64,000 bases of DNA from Geodermatophilus pulveris. GTDB lineage: Bacteria > Actinomycetota > Actinomycetes > Mycobacteriales > Geodermatophilaceae. The notes under the pieces are model-generated. The model was not told the DNA's origin, did not search any database, and saw only the letters and a program-made list of their open reading frames with translations. Positions 10,134 through 19,200 of the stretch are shown here, piece by piece (position 1 is the first letter of the stretch; each line of letters begins with the position of its first letter). Location: NCBI RefSeq assembly GCF_900188375.1, contig NZ_FZOO01000004.1, positions 248,001 through 312,000 of the forward strand. The letters run 5' to 3'. A program made the position numbers and the translations under genes.

Positions 10134-10334
10134 GTGTCCGACGGCGGCCGCGGCGACACGCGCGGCGCCGCGACACGCCCGGTGGTGCAGACGACTTCAC
10201 CGGGTTCCCGTCGCGGGCGTGTCCGCGGCCTCGACCTGCACTCGAGGTCCCCGGCGGCGCGGGTCGTCACGCACGGTGGAGCCCGCGTGACCCCTGTGTC
10301 GCGCGGGGACGGTGGGGTGGCGGCAAGGCGACAC
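10134..10334 (+). promoter_or_regulatory. Cluster of six GACAC cores upstream of ftsZ (candidate WhiA operator region)
   Basis: GACAC occurs at 10155-10159, 10172-10176 and 10330-10334, each inside the identical 9-mer GCGACACGC. Its complement GTGTC occurs at 10134-10138, 10219-10223 and 10296-10300. Six copies in 201 bases is far more than chance would give for a five-base word. WhiA binds GACAC in Streptomyces and controls ftsZ there. Direct control in this organism is inference. Confidence 0.45.
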
Positions 10335-10400
10335 GCCGGTCCGGGGAGGGTGCTTGTAGGGCCCGTCGAGGCGCACCTAACTTCGTGCGCGTCGACCTAG

Positions 10401-10431
10401 TTGACATAACCGTAAAGCTCCAGTTCAGGAT
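10401..10431 (+). promoter_or_regulatory. Candidate ftsZ promoter
   Basis: A consensus -35 box TTGACA stands at 10401-10406, within the A/T-rich stretch TTGACATAACCGTAAAG. The best -10 candidate, CAGGAT (10426-10431), is 19 bases further on, a little long. The same TTGACATAACC sequence ahead of ftsZ is, from memory, widespread in actinobacteria. The stretch differs strongly in base composition from its surroundings. Confidence 0.5.
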
Positions 10432-10455
10432 GAGGGTCGAGGTCGGGAGCCCCAC

Positions 10456-11715
10456 ATGACACCTCCGCACAACTACCTCGCGGTCATCAAGGTCGTCGGC
10501 ATCGGCGGCGGCGGGGTGAACGCGGTCAACCGGATGATCGAGGTCGGCCTCAAGGGCGTCGAGTTCATCGCCATCAACACCGACGCCCAGGCGTTGTTGA
10601 TGAGCGACGCCGACGTCAAGCTCGACGTCGGCCGCGAGCTCACCCGGGGCCTCGGCGCCGGCGCGCAGCCCGACGTCGGCCGGCAGGCCGCCGAGGACCA
10701 CCGCGAGGAGATCGAGGAGGTGCTCAAGGGCGCCGACATGGTCTTCGTGACCGCCGGCGAGGGCGGCGGCACCGGCACCGGCGGCGCGCCCGTCGTCGCC
10801 TCGATCGCCCGCAAGCTCGGCGCGCTCACCATCGGCGTCGTCACCCGCCCGTTCTCCTTCGAGGGCAAGCGGCGCGCGGTGCAGGCCGAGTCCGGGATCG
10901 AGGAGCTGCGCAACGAGTGCGACACGCTCATCGTGATCCCCAACGACCGGCTGCTGCAGCTCGGTGACCGCAACGTCAGCGTCATGGACGCCTTCCGCAC
11001 CGCCGACCAGGTGCTGCTCTCCGGCGTCCAGGGCATCACCGACCTGATCACCACCCCGGGCCTGATCAACCTGGACTTCGCCGACGTCAAGTCGGTCATG
11101 TCGGGTGCGGGGTCGGCGCTGATGGGCATCGGCAGCGCGCGCGGGGACAACCGGGCGCTGCTGGCCGCCGAGCAGGCCATCGCCTCACCCCTGCTCGAGG
11201 CCTCGATGGAGGGTGCCCACGGCGTGCTGCTGTCGATCTCCGGCGGGTCCGACCTCGGCCTGTTCGAGATCAACGAGGCTGCCTCGCTGGTGTCCGACGC
11301 CGCGCACGCCGACGCCAACATCATCTTCGGTGCGGTCATCGACGACGCCCTCGGCGACGAGGTGCGGGTCACCGTCATCGCCGCCGGGTTCGACGGCGGG
11401 CGGCCCAGCGGCCGCAAGGACGCCGGGATCGCCGCGGTCCCGGCCGCCCCCCCGGCGCCCTCGCGCATGCCGGTGCACCCGCCCACCGCGCCGGCGGGGC
11501 AGCGGATGGCCGCCCCGGCGCCCTCCCCGCAGGCGCAGCAGGCACCGCCGCCGGCCTCCCAGCTGCCCGGCCGGCCCGGCACGGGCGGGGGCATCACCGT
11601 CCCGCCCCTGCCGCCGGTCCAGGGCGCCACGCCGGGCACCGGTGGTGGCCGCCGCCCGCTGTCCGACGAGGACTTCGAGGAGGAGCTCGACATCCCGGAG
11701 TTCCTCCGCCAGTAG
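10456..11715 (+). CDS. ftsZ: Cell division GTPase FtsZ
   Basis: FtsZ is the tubulin homologue that builds the cytokinetic ring. The GTP-binding domain has [15 protein letters not shown] near residue 14 and the tubulin signature [15 protein letters not shown] near 104. The T7 synergy region [13 protein letters not shown] follows near 206. A proline- and glutamine-rich linker occupies about residues 315-400. The protein ends DIPEFLRQ, the conserved C-terminal peptide that binds partners such as SepF. The length of 419 residues is normal. It begins with ATG and has its own promoter region with many GACAC motifs. Confidence 0.98.
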   Translation: MTPPHNYLAVIKVVGIGGGGVNAVNRMIEVGLKGVEFIAINTDAQALLMSDADVKLDVGRELTRGLGAGAQPDVGRQAAEDHREEIEEVLKGADMVFVTAGEGGGTGTGGAPVVASIARKLGALTIGVVTRPFSFEGKRRAVQAESGIEELRNECDTLIVIPNDRLLQLGDRNVSVMDAFRTADQVLLSGVQGITDLITTPGLINLDFADVKSVMSGAGSALMGIGSARGDNRALLAAEQAIASPLLEASMEGAHGVLLSISGGSDLGLFEINEAASLVSDAAHADANIIFGAVIDDALGDEVRVTVIAAGFDGGRPSGRKDAGIAAVPAAPPAPSRMPVHPPTAPAGQRMAAPAPSPQAQQAPPPASQLPGRPGTGGGITVPPLPPVQGATPGTGGGRRPLSDEDFEEELDIPEFLRQ

Positions 11716-11738
11716 GAGGACCCCCGTGCCGCCGCGGG

Positions 11739-11744
11739 TAGCGT
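11739..11744 (+). promoter_or_regulatory. -10 box TAGCGT for a leaderless pgeF transcript
   Basis: TAGCGT ends seven bases before the GTG at 11752, so the start codon would lie at or next to the transcription start. No ribosome site is present. Confidence 0.55.
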
Positions 11745-11751
11745 CGTCACC

Positions 11752-12483
11752 GTGAACCCCGTCCCCACCGCCCCGTCGGCGGTGCGACCCCGGAGGGTCG
11801 TCACCGACCGGCGGGGCGGTGGGTCCGTGCCGCCCTACGACTCGTTCAACCTCGGCGGCCACGTCGGCGACGACCCCGCCGCGGTGGGCGCCAACCGCGG
11901 GCGGCTCGCCGGCGAGCTCGGCGTCCCCGGCGAGCGGCTGGTCTGGATGGACCAGGTGCACGGCACGCGGGTCGCCGTCGTCGACGGGCCGGCCGACGGC
12001 CCGCTTCCCGCCACCGACGCGGTGGTCACCCGGACGCCGGGCCTGGTGCTGTGCGTGCTCGTCGCCGACTGCGTGCCGGTGCTGCTGGCCGACCCGGCCG
12101 CCGGCGTGGTGGCCGCGGTGCACGCCGGACGGGAGGGCGTGCGGGCCGGCGTCGTCCCCGCCACGCTGGCCGCCATGGCCCGGCTGGGCAGCCGCCCGGC
12201 CGACGTGACCGCGCTGCTCGGCCCGGCCGTGTGCGGCGCCTGCTACGAGGTGCCGCGGGCCATGCAGGCCGAGGTGGCGCGGGTGGCGCCGGCCGCGGCC
12301 GTGCGCACCCGGCGGGGCACCGCGGGGCTGGACCTGCGCGCCGGGCTGGACGCGCTGCTCCGGGGCGCCGGCGTCGGCCAGGTCGTGCACGACCCCCGCT
12401 GCACCGTCGAGGACCGCCGGCTGTTCTCCCACCGCCGCGACGGCGTGACCGGGCGCCAGGCCGGCGTGGTCTGGCTGGGATGA
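11752..12483 (+). CDS. pgeF: Polyphenol oxidase/purine nucleoside phosphorylase YfiH family (PgeF)
   Basis: This is a laccase-domain protein of the YfiH/YlmD family, known members of which act on purine nucleosides or edit peptidoglycan precursors. The family signature is visible: SFNLGGHVGDD near residue 25, MDQVHG near 66, VADCVPVLLAD near 105 with the metal-ligand cysteine, and VHAGREG near 123, where most relatives have VHAGWRG. It is 243 residues long. It sits between ftsZ and yggS, its usual place in actinobacteria. A structured repeat follows one base after the stop. Confidence 0.88.
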   Translation: MNPVPTAPSAVRPRRVVTDRRGGGSVPPYDSFNLGGHVGDDPAAVGANRGRLAGELGVPGERLVWMDQVHGTRVAVVDGPADGPLPATDAVVTRTPGLVLCVLVADCVPVLLADPAAGVVAAVHAGREGVRAGVVPATLAAMARLGSRPADVTALLGPAVCGACYEVPRAMQAEVARVAPAAAVRTRRGTAGLDLRAGLDALLRGAGVGQVVHDPRCTVEDRRLFSHRRDGVTGRQAGVVWLG

Positions 12484-12550
12484 GGACCCTCCCGCCCCCC
12501 ACCCCTCGCTACGCTCGGGGCGGGCCCCTGCGCGAGGGCCGTTCCAGCAT
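12484..12550 (+). repeat. Structured interspersed element, copy 2
   Basis: The element starts one base after the pgeF stop. The inner hairpin is CCCC-TCGCTACGCTC-GGGG, and the outer arms CCCTC and GAGGG pair. It carries CGGGCCCCTG and the tail GGGCCGTTCCAGCA, and ends seven bases before the yggS start. It aligns with copy 1 over its full length, but the stem bases differ. Confidence 0.8.
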
Positions 12551-12556
12551 GGCGCC

Positions 12557-13297
12557 GTGACCTCCCCGGCCGACCGCCTGCAGGCACTCCGCGCCCGCAT
12601 CGACGCCGCCGCCCGCGCCGCCGGCCGCGACCCCGCGACGGTCACCCTGCTCGCGGTGAGCAAGACCTGGCCGGCCGCCGCAGTCCGGGAGCTCGCCGCG
12701 CTCGGCCAGGCCGACTTCGGGGAGAACCGCGCCCAGGAGCTGGCCGGCAAGGCCGCGGAGCTCGCCGGCCTGCCGCTGCGCTGGCACTTCGTCGGCCAGC
12801 TGCAGCGCAACAAGGCCGCCGCGGTCGCCCGCCTCGGCGCCGTGGTGCACTCGGTCGACCGGCTCTCCCTGGCCCGCGCCCTCGGCCGCGCGGGCGTGGC
12901 GGCCGGGCGCCCGGTCGAGGTGTTCCTGCAGGTCGACCTCGGCGGGCCGGAGGGGGAGCTGGCCGAGCGCGGCGGCGCCGACCCCGCGGAGGTGCCGGCG
13001 CTGGCCGACGCCGTCGCCGCCACCGAGGGCCTCGTCCTGCGCGGGCTCATGGCGGTCGCCCCGCGCGGCGCGGCACCCGGGCCGGCCTTCGCCCGGCTCG
13101 CCGGGCTGGCCGAGCGGGTGCGCGCCGACCACCCCGGGGCCGTCGACCTCTCCGCGGGCATGAGCGCCGACCTGGAGGAGGCGGTCGCCGCCGGCAGCAC
13201 CCTGCTGCGTGTCGGAACCGCGCTCTTCGGGGCGCGCCCCCTACCCTCCCCGGAGGACGAGTCACACCAGTCACACGGGTCCCAGCAGCCCGGGTGA
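12557..13297 (+). CDS. yggS: PLP homeostasis protein YggS/PROSC
   Basis: This is a cytoplasmic pyridoxal-phosphate binding protein with a TIM-barrel fold like alanine racemase but no known catalytic reaction; it keeps free PLP in balance. The PLP lysine is in LLAVSKTWP near residue 35. Other signatures are FGENRAQEL near 57, WHFVGQLQRNKA near 77 and LSAGMSADLEEAV near 197, and the phosphate region RVGTALFG near 218. A short polar C-terminal tail extends the usual length to 246 residues. The start is the GTG after the repeat; no clear ribosome site is seen. Confidence 0.92.
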   Translation: MTSPADRLQALRARIDAAARAAGRDPATVTLLAVSKTWPAAAVRELAALGQADFGENRAQELAGKAAELAGLPLRWHFVGQLQRNKAAAVARLGAVVHSVDRLSLARALGRAGVAAGRPVEVFLQVDLGGPEGELAERGGADPAEVPALADAVAATEGLVLRGLMAVAPRGAAPGPAFARLAGLAERVRADHPGAVDLSAGMSADLEEAVAAGSTLLRVGTALFGARPLPSPEDESHQSHGSQQPG

Positions 13298-13328
13298 GCA
13301 CGCGCGCGGATGACAGAGGGGCGGGCTG

Positions 13329-14141
13329 ATGGCCGGAGCCATGCGCAAGATGGGCATCTACCTCGGACTGGTGGAGGACGACGACGCCCGGGCCTACGGC
13401 CGGTACGACGCCCTTCCCGGGGACGCCGACCACTACGACCGCCGCGAGGACCGCCGGTACCCCCGGTACGCGTCCGAGGACGGCTACCCCGAGCGCTACG
13501 AGGCCGCCGACCGCTACGACGGCGGCGACCGCTACGAGCCGGCGGACTACCGGTCGGAGGGCTACCGCGACCCCGACTACCGGGTCGACGCCCGCTTCGC
13601 CGACGTCGACACCGACCTCCCGCCGGCCCCGGATCCCGAGCCCCTGGCCCTGCCCCGCCGTCCCGGGGCTGCCCGCGGCCTGGGCCTGGCCCCGGCCCCC
13701 GGCGGCGCCACCCGCCTGGGCGGGCTGTCCGGCGGCGCGTCGGTGCCCAGCCAGGCGACCGCCGTCTCCGGCCCGGTGGGCGCCGCCGGCCTCGCCGTCC
13801 GCGAGCCGGTCGCCGCCGAGCCCGCCCCGGCCCCCGAGCCCGCCCCGGCGCCGCAGCCCTACCGGATCACCACGCTGCACCCCCGCACGTACAACGAGGC
13901 CCGCCAGATCGGCGAGAGCTTCCGCGACGGCAAGCCGGTGATCATGAACCTCACCGAGATGGACGACGCGGACGCCAAGCGGCTCGTCGACTTCGCCGCG
14001 GGCCTGTCGTTCGGCCTGCGCGGTAGCATCGAGCGCGTCACGAACAAGGTGTTCCTGCTCAGCCCGCGGGACGTCGACGTGACGGCCGAGGACAAGGCGA
14101 AGATCCGCGAGGGCGGCTTCCCGCACACCGCCGAGGCCTGA
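13329..14141 (+). CDS. sepF: Cell division protein SepF
   Basis: SepF anchors FtsZ to the membrane in bacteria that lack FtsA. The N terminus [10 protein letters not shown] can act as the amphipathic membrane-binding helix. Residues 20-175 are a disordered linker rich in tyrosine, arginine, aspartate and proline. The C-terminal dimerisation and FtsZ-binding domain runs from about 178 ([19 protein letters not shown]) to the end, with [19 protein letters not shown]. The length of 270 residues reflects the long linker. GAGGGGCGGGCTG stands just before the ATG. Confidence 0.95.
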   Translation: MAGAMRKMGIYLGLVEDDDARAYGRYDALPGDADHYDRREDRRYPRYASEDGYPERYEAADRYDGGDRYEPADYRSEGYRDPDYRVDARFADVDTDLPPAPDPEPLALPRRPGAARGLGLAPAPGGATRLGGLSGGASVPSQATAVSGPVGAAGLAVREPVAAEPAPAPEPAPAPQPYRITTLHPRTYNEARQIGESFRDGKPVIMNLTEMDDADAKRLVDFAAGLSFGLRGSIERVTNKVFLLSPRDVDVTAEDKAKIREGGFPHTAEA

Positions 14142-14189
14142 CGGCAGCACCGACCGGCACCAGCGGGTGCCCCTGGACGAGCGAGGACC

Positions 14190-14489
14190 GTGGCTCTCTT
14201 CTGGAACATCGTCTCGTCGGTCCTGCTCGTCTTCCTGGTCCTGCTCTTCGCGCGCTTCGTCGTCGACTGGGTGATGGTGCTGGCCCGCAGCTGGCGCCCG
14301 TCCGGCCTGGTGGCCGCCGGTCTCGAGGTCGTGTACGCCACGACGGACCCGCCGCTCAAGGCGATCCGCAAGGTGATCCCCCCGCTCAACCTGGGGTCGA
14401 TCCGGCTGGACCTCGCGTTTATGGTGCTCTTGATCGCCGTGTACATCCTGCGTGGCATCGTGGACAGCCTCGCGCGCGCCTCCGTGTGA
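14190..14489 (+). CDS. YggT family membrane protein
   Basis: This is a 99-residue protein with two membrane segments (about 4-28 and 72-92), joined by a loop containing ATTDPPLKAIRKVIPPLNLGSIRLDLA, the YggT signature. It is found between sepF and divIVA in many Gram-positive genomes and is thought to help envelope or osmotic functions; its exact role is not known. The start is the GTG at 14190, preceded by GAGCGAGGA. Confidence 0.92.
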   Translation: MALFWNIVSSVLLVFLVLLFARFVVDWVMVLARSWRPSGLVAAGLEVVYATTDPPLKAIRKVIPPLNLGSIRLDLAFMVLLIAVYILRGIVDSLARASV

Positions 14490-14504
14490 CCGCCGACCCC
14501 CCGG

Positions 14505-14519
14505 GCCGGTGACACCGGC
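14505..14519 (+). promoter_or_regulatory. Perfect 15-bp palindrome upstream of wag31
   Basis: GCCGGTGACACCGGC has 7-bp arms around a central A. It is too tight to fold well as RNA, so an operator for a dimeric repressor or activator is more likely. It includes a GACAC core. It lies between the yggT stop and the wag31 start. Confidence 0.35.
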
Positions 14520-14590
14520 GGCCCGCGGGGGCCGCCCGCCGCTCGCTCGACGTCGTCCCTGTCCCCGCTGCCCGACCTGAGGTGAAGTCG

Positions 14591-15280
14591 ATGCCACTCA
14601 CGCCTGCCGACGTGCACAACGTCGTCTTCAAGAAGCCACCGATCGGCAAGCGCGGCTACGACGAGGACGAGGTGGACGCCTTCCTCGACGTGGTGGAGGC
14701 CGAGCTGGCCCGGCTGATCGAGGAGAACAACGAGCTGCGCGCCGGCTCCGTGACCGGCCGCACCGCCCGCGCCGTCGAGGCGCCCGAGCCCCCCGCGCCC
14801 GCGCCCGTCGCGGCGCCGCCGCCCCCGCCGGCCCCCGCGCGCGAGGACGACAGCATCCGGGCCTCGCGGATGCTCGCGCTGGCCACCGAGACCGCCGACA
14901 AGTACGTCAGCGAGGCCAAGGCGCAGGCCGACCAGGTGGTCGGCGAGGCCCGCGCCCGCAGCGAGCAGCTGGTCAGCGAGGCCAAGACGCGCGCCGAGTC
15001 GATGGTCGGCGACGCCCGCACCCGCGCGGAGACGATGGAGCGCGAGGCCCGCGCCAAGGCCGCCGCGATCAGCCAGGACGCCGAGCGCCGGCAGGCCGAG
15101 GTCATGGGCCCGCTGGAGGAGAAGCGCACCAGCCTGGAGCGCAAGATCGAGGAGCTGCGCACCTTCGAGCGGGAGTACCGCACCCGGCTGCGCTCCTACC
15201 TGGAGTCCCACCTGCGCGACCTGGACAGCCGCGGCTCGGCGGAGCCGGCCTCCAACAGCCGGCAGCACGCCAGCGCCTGA
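14591..15280 (+). CDS. wag31: Polar growth protein Wag31/DivIVA
   Basis: DivIVA/Wag31 coats the negatively curved membrane at the poles and directs apical wall growth. The N-terminal lipid-binding domain is clear ([20 protein letters not shown], then [20 protein letters not shown]). A proline- and alanine-rich spacer (about 57-82) precedes a long coiled coil full of E/A/K heptads (about 85-215). The ATG at 14591 follows GAGGTG and was preferred over a start at 14582. At 229 residues it is a usual size. A structured repeat begins right after the stop. Confidence 0.95.
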   Translation: MPLTPADVHNVVFKKPPIGKRGYDEDEVDAFLDVVEAELARLIEENNELRAGSVTGRTARAVEAPEPPAPAPVAAPPPPPAPAREDDSIRASRMLALATETADKYVSEAKAQADQVVGEARARSEQLVSEAKTRAESMVGDARTRAETMEREARAKAAAISQDAERRQAEVMGPLEEKRTSLERKIEELRTFEREYRTRLRSYLESHLRDLDSRGSAEPASNSRQHASA

Positions 15281-15356
15281 GGAAGGGCCCCGCGTCCCCC
15301 CGTCCCTCGCAGGCTCGGGACGGGACCCTGACCCGGGGCCGTTCCAGCACCTCGCC
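15281..15356 (+). repeat. Structured interspersed element, copy 3
   Basis: This element begins on the base after the wag31 stop. The inner hairpin is CGTCCC-TCGCAGGCTC-GGGACG, a perfect 6-bp stem. The outer arms GGCCCCG and CGGGGCC pair perfectly, with flanking GGAA and TTCC also able to pair. It ends with the tail GGGGCCGTTCCAGCACC. It is the best folded of the forward copies. Confidence 0.82.
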
Positions 15357-15390
15357 GTGTCAGCGGCACGGGGGACGCTGTGGCCCCGGC

Positions 15391-15396
15391 TACAGT
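15391..15396 (+). promoter_or_regulatory. -10 box TACAGT for a leaderless transcript
   Basis: TACAGT ends six bases before the GTG at 15403. No ribosome site is seen, which fits a leaderless message. Confidence 0.5.
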
Positions 15397-15402
15397 TCGC
15401 GG

Positions 15403-16206
15403 GTGGTCGTCGCCGCCGGTCTGCTGGTCCTGGTGGGCCTGGCGCTCTTCCTCGGCGGCGTCGTCACCGGCTCGGAGGGCCTGTACTGGGCGTGCGTGGC
15501 GGTGTGCGGGGTGGCGGCGGCCGTCCTGGTCGTCGGCTGGGTGCGCGCCCCGCGCGGGCCCGGGCCGGCCCCCGGCCCCGCACCCGGGGCCGCGCCGGCG
15601 GTGGAGGACGACACCACGGCGGACAGCACGGCGGCGGACAGCACGGCGGCGGACGGGATGGCGGCGGACACCACGCCCCAGCCCGCCGTGACCCTGGCCG
15701 GTGCCACCGCACTGCGGGCGGAGCCGCCACTGGCCGCCGCGCCACCGGCCCAGGGGCCACCCGCGCAGGCACCCCCCGCGGCGCCGGCCAGGGGACACGC
15801 CGCGCACGCGGCCGCCGACGACCCGGACGACGACGTCGACGACCCGGCTCCCGACGAGCAGACCGACGAGGAGGCCGACGAGGAGGCCGACGACGAGGTG
15901 CCGCGGCGCCGCGGCGCGCACGAGGCCCGGGGCGCCACGGTCGACCCGCGGTCCGGTGAGCCCGGCGAGGAGGACGTCGAGGTCACCGACCTGCTGCTCG
16001 TCGTCGACCTCGCCGACGAGGTCCTGGTCGTCGACGAGCACCCCCGCTACCACGTCGCCGGCTGCCCCACCCTCGACGGCCGGGCGACGGTGCCGCTGCC
16101 CATGGTCGAGGCGCGCACCGACGGGTTCACGCCGTGCGCCGCCTGCCGCCCGGTGCGCCACCTCGCCGACGTGGAGCGCTCCCGCCGGCGTGCCGCGCGC
16201 GGCTAG
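15403..16206 (+). CDS. Membrane protein of unknown function with C-terminal His/Cys motif
   Basis: I do not recognise this 267-residue protein. Two membrane segments lie at about residues 3-24 and 28-46. A long alanine-, proline- and acid-rich linker follows (to about 190), with short tandem repeats such as TADS/AADS and EEAD. The last 70 residues look folded: VVDLADEVLVVDEHPRYHVAGC, then GFTPCAACRP. The spacing HxxxC plus CxxC resembles a small zinc site such as that of the Ada N-terminal domain. The gene converges on ileS with 19 bases between. The domain is probably cytoplasmic; function is unknown. Confidence 0.7.
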   Translation: MVVAAGLLVLVGLALFLGGVVTGSEGLYWACVAVCGVAAAVLVVGWVRAPRGPGPAPGPAPGAAPAVEDDTTADSTAADSTAADGMAADTTPQPAVTLAGATALRAEPPLAAAPPAQGPPAQAPPAAPARGHAAHAAADDPDDDVDDPAPDEQTDEEADEEADDEVPRRRGAHEARGATVDPRSGEPGEEDVEVTDLLLVVDLADEVLVVDEHPRYHVAGCPTLDGRATVPLPMVEARTDGFTPCAACRPVRHLADVERSRRRAARG

Positions 16207-16225
16207 CCAGCAGGCGCGCGCGGTC

Positions 16226-19200
16226 TCACCCGCCGGCGCGGGCCAGCCAGAACCGGGAGCCGGCCGGGCCCTCGACCCCGTCGCCGTCCCCCGGCTGCTG
16301 GGCGTGCACCCGCACGGCGAGCACCTCCTCGGCCACCTGCGCGCCGTGCTCGGTGAGCGCCCGGGCCATCTGCTCACCACCGGACCCGTCGCCGGCGGTC
16401 CACCACAGCTCGATGCGGTCGCTGACGGCCAGCCCGCTGGTCTTGCGGGCCTCCTGCACCAGCCGCACCGCCTCGCGGACCAGCCCGGCCCGCTCCAGCT
16501 CCGGGGTCAGCTCCAGGTCCAGCGCGACGGTGAGCCCGCCGCCGCTGGCCACCGTCCAGCCCTCCCGCGGGGTCTCGGTCACCACCAGGTCGCCGTCCTC
16601 CAGCGGGACGGTCTCGCCGTCCACCTCGACGCCCGCCGTGCCGGCGCGGTAGGCGGCCACCAGGGCGGCCGCGTCGGCGGCGGCGACCGCCCTCGCCACC
16701 GCCTGCACCCGCCCGCCCAGCCGGCGGCCGACGGCGCGGAAGTCGACCTTGACCGACACGTCGACCAGGTCCCCGCCAACCGCGGACAGGTCGGTCAGCT
16801 CGGCCACGTTGAGCTCGTCGGCGACCTCGGCCACCAGGTCGCGCGGCAGGTCCGCCCAGCCCGGGGCCGCCACGACCGCGCGGGCCAGCGGCTGGCGGGT
16901 GCGCACCCTGGCGCTCGTGCGGGCCGAGCGGCCCAGCTCGACCAGCCGGCGCACCAGCGCCACCTGCTCGACCAGCCGTGGGTCCCGGGCGCCGGCGTCG
17001 GCGGCCGGCCAGGAGGCCAGGTGCACGGAGTCCACGGGCGCCTGGCCCCCCGCGTCCGCGAGACCCGGCGCGACCGCGCGGGCCCACACCTCCTCGGTGA
17101 CGAACGGGGTGAACGGCGCCATCATCCGGGTCAGCGCGTCGAGCACCTCGTGCAGCGTGGCCAGCGCGGCCGGGTCGCCGTCCCAGAACCGCCGCCGGGA
17201 GCGGCGCACGTACCAGTTGGACAGGTCGTCGACGAACTGCGCGATCAGCCGGCCGGCGCCGGCGGTGTCGAAGTCCTCCATCGCCGCGGTGACGCCGTCG
17301 GTGACCTCGGCGAGGGTGGCCAGCGCCCAGCGGTCCAGCAGCGGCCGGTCGGCGGGCGCCGGAGCAGGGGAGGCCGACGGGTCCCAGCCGCTGGTCTCCG
17401 CGTACAGGGTGAAGAAGCTGGCGGTGTTCCAGTAGGTGAGCAGCACCTTGCGGACCACCTCGGACAGCGTCTCGTGCCCGACCCGGCGGGCCGACCACGG
17501 CGAGCCCCCGGCCAGCATGAACCAGCGGACGGCGTCGGCGCCGTGCCGGTCCATCAGCGGGATGGGCTCGAGGATGTTGCCCAGGTGCTTGCTCATCTTG
17601 CGGCCGTCCTCGGCCAGGATGTGGCCCAGGCACAGCACGTCCTCGTAGGAGCTGCGCCCGAACACCACCGTGCCGACGGCCATCAGCGAGTAGAACCAGC
17701 CGCGGGTCTGGTCGATGGCCTCGGCGATGAACTGCGCCGGGTAGGCCGCCTCGGACTCCGCCCGGTTCCGGTGCGGCGCCCCCCACTGGGCGAAGGGCAT
17801 CGCGCCGGAGTCGTACCAGGCGTCGATGACCTGCGGCACCCGCCGGTAGGTGCCCTCCTCGCCGGGCACGGTGAAGGTGACCTCGTCGATGAACGGCCGG
17901 TGCGGGTCCAGGCCGGACAGGTCCCGGCCGGTCCGCTCCGACAGCTCGGCCAGCGAGCCGACGACGACCACCCGCGAGGGGTCCGCGTCGTTGCGCCACA
18001 CCGGCAGCGGCGTGCCCCAGTAGCGGTCCCGCGACAGCGCCCAGTCGACGTTGTTGCGCAGCCAGTCGCCGTAGCGGCCCCACTGGATGGTCTCGGGGTG
18101 CCAGCGGGTCTTCCCGTTCTCGGCGAGCAGCTGGTCCTTGACCGCCGACGTGCGGATGTACCAGGACGGCTGCGCGTAGTACATGAGCGGCGTGTGGCAC
18201 CGCCAGCAGTGCGGGTAGCTGTGCTCGTAGCGCTGTTCGCGCCACAGCACGCCGCGGGCCTGCAGGTCCTCGACCAGCGCGGCGTCGGCGGCCTTGAAGA
18301 AGTGCCCGCCCACCAGGGGGACGTCGGCCAGGAAGTGCCCGGTCGCGTCGATCGGGTTGACCACCGGCAGGCCGTAGCCGCGGCACACCGCGAGGTCGTC
18401 GGCGCCGAACGCGGGGGACTGGTGCACCAGCCCGGTGCCGTCGTCGGTGGTCACGTAGTCCGCGAGGACGACGAAGTGCGCGTCCCCCTCGGGGAAGTCG
18501 ACCAGGTCGAACGGGCGGCGGTAGTGCACCCGCTCCCAGTCCCGCCCGGCGGTGCGGGCCAGCACCTCGACGTCCTCGGTGTCGCCGAAGACGGAGTCGA
18601 GCAGCGGCTCGGCGACGACGAGGGTGGGGCGGGTCGGGTCCGAGTTGTCGCGCGCGACCAGGTAGGTGACGTCGGGGTTGACCGCCACCGCGGTGTTGCT
18701 GGGCAGTGTCCACGGCGTCGTCGTCCACACCAGCAGGTCGGCCCGGCCGGCCCACTCGCCGTCGGTGACCGGCAGCCGCACGTACACCGACGGGTCGGTG
18801 ATCGACTCGTAGCCCTGGGCGACCTCGTGGTCGCTCAACCCGGTGCCGCAGCGCGGGCAGTAGGGCGCCACCCGGTGGTCCTCGACCAGCAGGCCCTTGG
18901 CGTGCACCTGCTGCAGCGACCACCAGACGCTCTCCACGTAGGCGGGGTCCATCGTCCAGTAGGCGGTGGACAGGTCGACCCAGTAGCCCATCCGCCGGGT
19001 CAGCTCGGAGAAGTCGCCCACGTGCCGCTCCACCGACTCCCGGCAGCGGGCGTTGAACTGTGCGATGCCGTAGCGCTCGATGTCCGGCTTGCCGGCGAAG
19101 CCGAGCTCCTGCTCGACGGCGATCTCCACCGGGAGGCCGTGGCAGTCCCAGCCGGCCCGGCGGGGCACGTGCCAGCCCTGCATCGTCTTGAAGCGGGGGA

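Larger units (their letters stand above)
10097..10455 (+). other. Intergenic region upstream of ftsZ
   Basis: These 359 bases hold no convincing gene; a short open frame from 10134 has no recognisable features. The region does carry six GACAC cores on both strands and a promoter-like segment near 10401, each listed separately. Confidence 0.7.

Noticed and set aside
10134..10400. An 88-codon open frame upstream of ftsZ
   Set aside because: It has no recognisable motif, is rich in Arg and Gly as random frames here are, and overlaps the ftsZ promoter and GACAC sites.
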